Assembly (NCBI RefSeq): GCF_910592395.1
Contig: NC_088314.1
Span: 18,325,998-18,389,997 of the forward strand
Source of the DNA: Lineus longissimus
Lineage: Eukaryota > Nemertea > Pilidiophora > Heteronemertea > Lineidae
Direction: 5' to 3'
DNA: 64,000 nt
Shown here: positions 60,701 through 64,000 of the stretch, in pieces
How the letters are laid out: each line of letters opens with the position of its first letter
Numbering within the stretch: the stretch's first letter is position 1
Position numbers and translations under genes: made by a program
The notes under the pieces: model-generated
What the model was told of the DNA's origin: nothing
What the model saw: only the letters and a program-made list of their open reading frames with translations
Database searches by the model: none

Positions 60701-62620
60701 AACAACATCAGGAATAAGGGACCAAAGATATGTGTCAATGGACAGTAGTACGTAGAGTTATATGCGTGGAAAATGTATTGGACTCTATCCATCCCTCTTT
60801 TGGCCAATGTCAACCCATCTTACGGTAGTGATGTAATGGTTTTCGTATTGGATAATCCATTATTATTATTAAAATTTTTTTATTATTAAAAACATTTTTA
60901 TAGCGCTTAACGTTGTTAAAACTTCTTAGCGCTTTACAATTTATAATAAAACAATAAAACATTGATACATGATAGAATAAAAGTCATTACTAAAGAAAAC
61001 GTGCAGGTGGGATTTAAAATAGGATTCAAAAGAATTTCTTAAAAATATGAGTTTTTAGTGCAGTTTTAAAACGACCCAGGGTACTGTGGCCACAAACACT
61101 ATTTGGCAGCTCATTCCATAGCTTTGGTCCCGCCACTGCGAATGCAGAGGAGCCTATCACCCAGTTTGATGCTAGGTTTTTGAGTTAGCATGGTGAATGA
61201 ATTTGAATAACTTTGACAAATTAAGATCATGAAATGATATTTCAAATTTCTGCGAACTAAAAATCAGAACTTTTTTAGAAATATTTGCATGAAATATTTT
61301 GCGTGAATCGTCTCGTTTCAGTGTCCTATCAGCTGGAGTGAACGACGCTGGCCGAGGTTTCAACATTGCTATCGTCGATCCTATTGAGATCGAAGTCGTC
61401 CGTGTCGGCCATTTTGATACGTATGCCGAGGACAGCAGCCATTTGGAGATCTTCCTTGAGATGATAAAAGAAGGGGAGATTGTGTTGGCGGTGACGCACG
61501 ATGACGCTTCGAGAAAGTGAGTTGAAAGTTTGATGTTGATGTACCTCCGAACAAGCATCGGCTTAAAACGGTTGCTTCATCTCGAAGAAAACAGTTCCAT
61601 GTTTGTAGTGAAAATGTTAACTTTAAACTACAGTGGAACCTCCCTTAGCGGACACCTCTCTATTAAGGACAACCTCTCTATTAAGGACACTACTTTGGTC
61701 CCAAATTGGTTGTTTCCATTCAATTTGACCTCTCTAATCAGGTCATCTCTCTATTAAGGACAGCACTTTTCAGTCCCGAGGGTGTCCTTAATAGAGAGGT
61801 TCTACTGTCGATGAAAGATCTATACTTCCAAGCTCTTATTGTGTGGTGTGCCCTGCAAACTAGCAATCTTTGTCACCGCGACCTGTGACAATTTTCCCTA
61901 CCATGAGGGATGAAAAGATCACTATTGTCTGCAGGTATTACTGGTAACTGTTGGGTTTGATATTAATCACAGGTTGCAGCGAGCACTGATTCTTGTCGCA
62001 GATTTCGGTCGCATGCAATAATGATTGCAGGTCGCAGTTACAAAAATCATTAGTTTGCGCTTTTGACTTTCATTCTTGTTCAAAGTATGAGAAAAATGAT
62101 CAGTCGCGCATGCATCCTTCTGCAGGTCTTCATGCATTTGTTTCTTATGTTCCTCCCAGCATGAAGTTATACATAGATAGTTAGCTTAATGATAATTTGG
62201 TAGCATCTTTGGACATGCAGTGGAACCTCCCCTAACAGACACTTCATCATTACGTACACCCTCTCTATACGGACACTAGTTTTTGACTCAAATTGGTAAC
62301 TTCTGATTTGAAAAAGTACCAATTATACGAAACGTCTGAATAGACTGGAGTCGTTACATTTGTTTATTTAAACCCACACTTTCTTCTGATTCAATGGGTG
62401 ATAAGAATAAAGACTAGCAAATGCTTTTATCTAAATCTCCATGTACATTTACACTAGGCCTTCCTGTACAAAACCGGAGTAAAAGCATTTGCTAATCTTT
62501 ATTCATATCCCCCATTGTCTTCAACGTGTTCAGAGGAGTATTGCCTTTCCACAAACCTACCTAACTCATGTTTTCTTCCAATAGATTGACATACAAGGCC
62601 AAAACACTCCCTGATTATGG
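45676..62620 (+). CDS. Type II membrane protein with tandem ILEI (FAM3-like) domains, 3' end beyond window
   Basis: Exons 45676-45760, 56516-56659, 56842-56976, 57853-57961, 58072-58130, 58478-58528, 59592-59676, 60026-60222, 60552-60747, 61322-61516, 62585-62620; all joins are in phase, 430 residues so far. Residues 1-28 are a basic cytosolic tail (MKKSRLKDAVVGKTMNRLLK), 30-52 a signal-anchor helix (LRVFLIWLICLSVTIYLIET), then a charged stem (53-120). ILEI domain 1 is at about 122-288 (PIICFNGKYV, ERGLNMVIVD, HFDTYL, FRDNFVMIGQRG, ending GCLSVP like the C-terminus of FAM3 proteins). A linker with NCGLEHPCGP follows, then the start of ILEI domain 2 (PKICVNGQYVLSAGVND, RGFNIAIVD, HFDTYA, VLAVTHDDASRK, LTYKAKTL). 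Type II topology suggests a Golgi or secretory-pathway protein. FAM3 cytokines have one ILEI domain; POMGNT1 has a signal anchor plus ILEI before its GT13 domain, so a POMGNT1-like enzyme with its catalytic part to the right is possible. The 10.8-kb first intron holds the LTR retrotransposon. Confidence 0.82.
45803..47566 (+). repeat. 5' LTR (1764 bp)
   Basis: Begins TGTGACGGGGCACAATT and ends TTCTGCTTGGCTATA, so it lacks the usual terminal CA. Near the 3' end TATATAA (47480-47486) and AATAAA (47510-47515) are only 30 bp apart, which would give a very short R. Inside are exon-like blocks with splice signals (for example acceptor before 46912 and donor GTGAGT at about 46975). Two small ORFs (66 and 61 codons) recur in the 3' LTR and show no family features. 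Confidence 0.95.
47567..48071 (+). other. Retrotransposon leader
   Basis: 505 bp between the 5' LTR and the gag start. Contains a 65-codon ORF (47665-47862) of unknown meaning. A packaging signal would be expected here but cannot be read out. Confidence 0.5.
47569..47586 (+). other. Primer binding site of the LTR retrotransposon
   Basis: TGGCGTTGTCGACAGCAG, two bases after the 5' LTR. TGG is complementary to the CCA end of a tRNA; the priming tRNA cannot be named from sequence alone. Confidence 0.65.
48072..49103 (+). CDS. gag: Retrotransposon Gag
   Basis: 343 residues. The ATG at 48072 (MADLQDLSEDQLKQK) is preferred; a frame open slightly upstream begins with TTG. The N-terminal 60 residues form a coiled coil (LKQKIADLRADLTAAKLNEA). 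The middle (about 75-255) is a gypsy-type capsid region, with Gln/Lys/Glu-rich helices up to about 295. A CCHC zinc knuckle CFECGSLDHLIKDC lies at about 301-314, then a Lys-rich tail. It assembles the particle and binds genomic RNA. The stop TAG at 49101 follows the slippery heptamer used to reach pol. Confidence 0.93.
   Translation: MADLQDLSEDQLKQKIADLRADLTAAKLNEANAVGSVRELRGESKALKETVDKLKGKDTVYVGRDRKLEKLRGAPVASKDPEVEEWVRDAQGIIESRKLKGQDAINFVTDHLAGDARVEVDSRGKIDDVKDLFKILRNVFDIADSLPQLRRKYYARLQAEEESVVQYSHALARIHQRMEMLDSALKATKEEALRAQLAEGFKDPQLRREALRWIREKNGSFFELRDWATEWVRQGEGSDLKVKAKVREHQAEPALMEMLKEQNVILKEQVKAQQELAKLIAGMNGPTSKGQKYDQRGRACFECGSLDHLIKDCPDAQKKAKAKKNTGKPKAKTNEQAATGALN
49076..49150 (+). promoter_or_regulatory. 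-1 ribosomal frameshift signal between gag and pol
   Basis: The pol frame is open from 49076 and gag stops at 49103. The heptamer GTTAAAC at 49094-49100 fits N NNA AAC in the gag frame (G TTA AAC) and is followed by TAG. After an 8-nt spacer comes stem 1 (109-117 with 126-135, counting from 49000; GCCCCTGCT with AGCAG-C-GGGC, one bulged C), then stem 2 (AGAGCC 119-124 with GGCTCT 145-150), with loops of about 1, 1 and 9 nt. That is a classic H-type pseudoknot. Confidence 0.85.
49100..53374 (+). CDS. pol: Retrotransposon Pol (PR-RT-RH-IN), by -1 frameshift from gag
   Basis: 1424 residues after the shift. No ATG begins it, as expected for frameshift expression. Aspartic protease with LLDTGAQVSTL (about residues 40-50). 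Reverse transcriptase with LDLAHGFLQCGIEEEDIPKT, MPMGLCNSPATFSRLM and catalytic YLDD (near 510). RNase H with ETDGSYRGLGAVLS and DSNPLAYL. Integrase with an HHCC zinc finger (HNDSGHQG..CKSCQRC), the DDE residues in AIDFTFLEP, HSDQG and PEGNSQAERFNRT, and a C-terminal basic region with FLKNLGV. The last 130 residues are acidic and Ser-rich, with no chromodomain seen. All motifs are complete, so the enzyme set may be active. Confidence 0.95.
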   Translation, partial: LVRAPAESRAAGDLRGSVLAKAIGKCPEADIQVGGVSVRCLLDTGAQVSTLTESFFKETLKGQVRVLDTSSYLKITAANGLRIPYVGYVELDIVVHGRTFEKMGFLIVKDTPSIRKKVVPGILGSNILRLLNDSFQGQQLDTDWDSVLHLYSHCAVGDLPPAVDADDHGLIGQVRNASSEPLLLPAGTKRIIKASAPFPKRGTSYCALVEGIPSEDCSLPKGLVVAASYSMVIDGQTWVQVANFGEEDAYIPGKCLLGNLLLGKVPSAPMNVEVMEVSANEVKVGRQYDPEPTPSKATAEKVARLMETMHIGELTRSERKRFEQLLQRFPDLFSDGDHDLGYCDKVKHKIVLTDDKPIKVPHRRIPPHQLQAVKEYLETQLQAGIIRPSTSAYASAIVLVRKPDGKMRVCGDFRLLNAKTVKDAQPLVRIPEALEALSGSKFFCTLDLAHGFLQCGIEEEDIPKTAFRAGFAALYEYTRMPMGLCNSPATFSRLMQTCLGDQNLVSLVVYLDDILIMGKTFDQTLERLEMVFTRLQSFGLKIKPSKCHFFLAEVNFLGHVVSERGIATNPEKIAAIRDWKVPETEKELRSFLGLASYYRRFIKGFATMAAPLHVLLGGPKGKDKTKGKRLRDEEFRAQWTPECTEAFRKLQDSLCTSPVLGYPRFGESFLVETDGSYRGLGAVLSQIQDGKQVVIAYASRSLKPAERNDMNYSSMKLELLALKWAVTEKFREYLLGGTFQVLVDSNPLAYLQTAKLNATEMRWVAQLAQFDFSIKYRPGKNNGAADALSRYHPVPALDFKLLTESEVSSHMSEIVKSTPIPDYLRSALQDDIVEVSLESHEAVLPPETKAQGTLPSYSTDDLQKLQSSDNSIGPFKDIWAKGIKPTGRILIKLPKPVRKLAREWDRIRKFKGVLYRQRKEKGEIMQQLILPECLRDKVFTMLHNDSGHQGTERTTYLVRSRFFWPGLANDIAERCKSCQRCIICKAQQKVKPAMGHLLAKKPLEVLAIDFTFLEPATDGRENVLVMTDVFTKWTQAIPTRDQTAKTVAKVLVNDWFLKYGVPRRIHSDQGRCFESKVIQQLCQLYGITKSKTTPYHPEGNSQAERFNRTMHDLLRSLPAEKKRRWPQHLPELVFAYNAAPHQSTGYSPYFLFFGHDPRLPIDQLLPSVEDTDHQVDYDEWITLHHTRMKEAQVLARTRLEKEALKRERLRPVKEDKLEVGSRVFLKNLGVRGRNKMQDRWNSVPYQVIGKPDPNNEVYSVEPLDGSGPAKTMNRVNLLRSDRLVVQELPEQPDEEQATDRPDPIMTRSRAEARDNQVTESDRSESDSEDDDIVVWEEPGEVLEAPPQVEINIPVPAPTPRRSGRATAGRHRNMHHLPKSSVHTTVREMTEINSDSGTSMSEQTIADFAKAQLMLAKLLLRNSVL
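53426..55189 (+). repeat. 3' LTR (1764 bp)
   Basis: Same length as the 5' LTR and no difference noticed when read side by side. The polypurine tract before it (GTTGGGTGGTA, 53415-53425) is weak. Confidence 0.95.
55380..55620 (+). repeat. About 63-bp tandem repeat, 3 copies
   Basis: 'ccaccctaccttg' with 'ctctagaactttgtagaggg' and 'ttcctgtagggccaccctac'. In the first coding intron of the ILEI gene. Confidence 0.9.
55770..56222 (-). repeat. 51-bp minisatellite, 9 copies, with 153-bp higher-order repeat
   Basis: The unit (plus strand) is GTTACCGTAGGATGGGGTGA plus 'cattggcccaaagtggggtg' and 'atgcattcagc'. Every third copy has GTAGAATGG in place of GTAGGATGG, so the array is really three copies of a 153-bp trimer. 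51 is divisible by three, so two minus-strand frames stay open (17-residue repeats); no evidence of translation. Confidence 0.95.
56365..56470 (+). repeat. About 20-40-bp G/C-rich tandem repeat
   Basis: 'ccccaggggccaatgtcacc' alternates with 'aggggtcaatttcacc'; 4-5 units. Ends 45 bp before the acceptor of ILEI-gene exon 2. Confidence 0.85.
57010..57300 (+). repeat. Two diverged copies of a 'ccgccatcttgg' repeat
   Basis: 'ggcggccatcttgaaa' / 'ggccgccatcttggaa' and 'aagtcctattactcc.aaact' each occur twice about 130 bp apart. Intronic. Confidence 0.7.
57480..57715 (-). repeat. Dispersed repeat, inverted relative to 2495-2660
   Basis: Reverse complement of about 57485-57560 matches 2508-2565 closely. 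Confidence 0.6.
57705..57790 (+). repeat. Fragment of the (GTC)n / 'agctcacctc' repeat
   Basis: TTAGCTCACCTCTGGGGAAC then 'gataccgtggcatccgtc' and a short (GTC)n; 5' end of the family at 12533-13712. Confidence 0.75.
58670..58990 (+). repeat. Dispersed repeat of the 'ttttagctcggctg' type
   Basis: 'ttttttagctcggctgacaa', 'tggtgtccgtcc' and a long unique-looking body. The ORF 58612-58992 has no family features. Similar in style, but not in sequence, to the 12533 family. Intronic. Confidence 0.5.
59095..59510 (+). repeat. Element with inverted ends in ILEI-gene intron
   Basis: 'ggccatgggaattattaatc' plus 'ctgtttaccgtc' at 59113-59144 is mirrored by 'gacggtaaacagg' plus 'attaatcattcctatggcc' at 59478-59509. 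This gives a MITE-like element of about 397 bp with 32-bp inverted ends. Confidence 0.8.
59836..60000 (+). repeat. SINE-like repeat with (CAT)n
   Basis: (CATCAT)n at 59838-59862, then 'gggatcttttacttgccc', 'ggcatagacactcaggtaca' and 'agggaccacggctttta'. Ends 25 bp before ILEI-gene exon 8. Family assignment is uncertain. Confidence 0.5.
60860..61165 (-). mobile_element. LINE 3' remnant
   Basis: The minus strand encodes AFAVAGPKLWNELPNSVCGH then STLGRFKTALKTHIFKKFF and a stop, the conserved C-terminus of CR1/jockey-like ORF2, followed by an AT-rich tail containing AGCGCTAAGAAG..AAGCGCTATA. Related to, but different from, 43325-43690. Confidence 0.8.
61630..61812 (+). mobile_element. Pogo-like MITE, best copy
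   Basis: CTACAGTGGAACCTCCCTTA to GAGAGGTTCTACTGTCG, about 180 bp. Both inverted ends are intact. In the ILEI-gene intron after exon 10. Confidence 0.85.
62392..62518. repeat. Small foldback element (about 127 bp)
   Basis: 'caatgggtgataagaataaa' plus 'gactagcaaatgctttta' at the left is mirrored by 'taaaagcatttgctaatctt' plus 'tattcatatcccccattg' at the right. Lies 66 bp before ILEI-gene exon 11. Confidence 0.85.
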
Positions 62621-63276
62621 GTACGTCCTGGATATTGTACCCGTATCAAAATCCTCTGGAAGTCCGACCCACCGTGTCCAAAGTCTACGCACATTTTACT
62701 CCAGATTTTGTTTGTGACACGTAATTTTAAAACACTGTACCATCGTGGCACAACACCCAATGCTAATGAAATACACACGTGACATAACCCTCATTATTTT
62801 CAATAGACTGTGTTTGTAGCTTAGATGCGCTGTCCCCAGAAGGGGGGAGGTGACCCTCAATAAGATGTATAGAGCAGCCTCGTACTCTGAATATTTCATA
62901 GACCCCCTTCCACCCCCGGAGCCATTTCCAATACCTGCCCCTTTGCTACGATGTCAGTGGAACCTCCCTTAGCGGACACCTCTCTTTTAAGGACACTAGT
63001 TTTGGTCCCAGATTGTTTGCATATATTTCTGTGCAAATGGGTCATGTACACGAATCATCGAGAGTGCCCCCCCTCCCCAGGGAAATTGTTGCATCACGAA
63101 AATCTTTTAGCCTATTTCCCTGTTTATTTTCAACCCTATTTCCTTGTTTATTTTCCAATCTTTCTTTCAGTGTTGTAGCGAATGTGACCTGTGTTGTGTC
63201 TGTACGACGTACTGTAGCCAAGTTACATGTATATAGTAGGTGTTTGCTTTTACTGGAATAACCTCTTTATTTTGTA

Positions 63277-63701
63277 AAGCGCCCCCGCAATGAGTGATTT
63301 CTATCGCTGTGACATGGGATCATCAGCGCAGCAATTGTCACAGGATCTCCTGCAAATGAGCGACAGTCCTCTGCAAACTAGCGATATTGATTGCATATCG
63401 CTTACTCGTAATTTGGCGATGAAAACATGACATTGTGATTTGTAGGCGATGCTGAATGGTTAAACGGAAGTTCGGAATGATTGCAGGTTGCGGTGTTTTC
63501 ACCACAAACATGCGGTCTATCATAGAAGGCTACAATGATTATAGGACCGGTGTGAAACTGATCTCGATCATGGTGATAATATAAATTCTCAAAGCTGTGA
63601 GTGACCGGCAATGACCACTGCAAGGGAGATATTGATTTTTGTTGCAGGTGATTATGATTGCGAGTCACGGCGACAAAAATTGCTTGATTGCAGGGCGCTA
63701 A
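63277..63701. mobile_element. Element with AGCGCCC..GGGCGCT ends
   Basis: Left AAGCGCCCCCGCAATGAG and right TTGATTGCAGGGCGCTAA are approximate inverse complements. The interior has many 'gcgac/gtcgc' and 'attgcaggt' motifs; related words occur at 61975-62060. No coding capacity. Confidence 0.55.
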
Positions 63702-63744
63702 ATGGTGTTGGCTGTCATTTTCTCGCAAACGAACCTGTTTGTGT

Positions 63745-63765
63745 ATGTTATGTTATGTTATGTTA
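63745..63765 (+). repeat. (ATGTT)n microsatellite
   Basis: Four to five copies of 'tatgt'/'tgtta' directly before the SINE. Confidence 0.85.
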
Positions 63766-64000
63766 TGGAAGAGAGTCGGCCTCATGATCAGGAGGTCGTG
63801 GGTTCGACTCCCGGCCGAATCACTGCTTAGTTCCCCTACTGGTCGAGTTCAAGTGAGCACCTTCTGGTTGCTCCTTGAAACCCCTGATTGATTTCTGTGG
63901 AGACCGGGGTAATAATATGATATCCCAAAGCGCTTTGAGCGAGAACTATAGTGTCACGAATTTGCTATATAAATTAAAAGACTCATTATTATTATTTTTA
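63765..64000 (+). mobile_element. tRNA-derived SINE, runs to the window end
   Basis: Head GAGAGTCGGCCTCATGATCA then GTGGGTTCGACTCCCGGCC (B box GGTTCGACTCC). The body has 'gaaacccctgattgatttct' and 'caaagcgctttgagc', with an (ATT)n tail at the edge. Same family as 11265-11510. It is not a functional tRNA: there is no acceptor stem pairing and the A box is weak. Confidence 0.88.

Noticed and set aside
62620-63276. Further ILEI-gene exons inside the window
   Set aside because: I looked for an exon completing the second ILEI domain (a FRD..FVG-type motif after a phase-2 acceptor) and found none; the gene likely continues to the right.
63765-63850. Functional tRNA gene
   Set aside because: There is a B box, but no clover-leaf with a paired acceptor stem; continuous with a SINE body.

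Overview
The window is nuclear DNA of a multicellular animal. Every gene is split by GT-AG introns of about 0.2 to 10.8 kb, exon phases match across each junction, and the proteins are animal families (stabilin-like, ARL8, cathepsin C, RBM17/SPF45, ILEI/FAM3-like). The introns and spacers are crowded with MITEs, tRNA-derived SINEs, LINE tails and minisatellites. Several repeat families, such as the one built on (GTC)n and the phrase 'caccagggggcc', are of a kind common in marine invertebrates. A mollusc or similar marine invertebrate is my guess; the sequence does not settle the phylum.

Five host genes alternate in strand. (1) 1058-12201 (+): the 3' end of a stabilin-like scavenger receptor (FAS1, EGF repeats, FAS1, TM, NPLY tail). 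(2) 25819-28159 (-): the lysosomal small GTPase ARL8; its short last exon was not found. (3) 28484-35755 (+): cathepsin C, complete, with two alternative terminal exons that each carry the catalytic His and Asn. (4) 38664-43967 (-): the splicing factor RBM17/SPF45, complete. (5) 45676 to beyond the right edge (+): a type II membrane protein with one complete and one partial ILEI domain, running off the window. ARL8 and cathepsin C are head to head with 324 bp between their start codons; both act at the lysosome, and the shared promoter holds three TCACATG (M-box/CLEAR-like) motifs.

A complete, apparently recent Ty3/gypsy LTR retrotransposon (45803-55189) sits in sense orientation in the first coding intron of gene 5. 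Its two LTRs are both 1764 bp and look identical, its target duplication is TTGG, and gag and pol are intact. Gag and pol are joined by a textbook -1 frameshift signal: a GTTAAAC slippery heptamer followed by an H-type pseudoknot.

Between genes 1 and 2 (12.2-25.2 kb) there is no recognisable gene. That stretch holds a (GTC)n-bearing dispersed repeat, a 5-kb megasatellite whose units change orientation midway at a LINE-tail fragment, a 15-bp array with higher-order structure, and poorly defined spacer. Smaller arrays lie directly against splice sites in several introns and appear to have grown out of the splice-site sequence itself.
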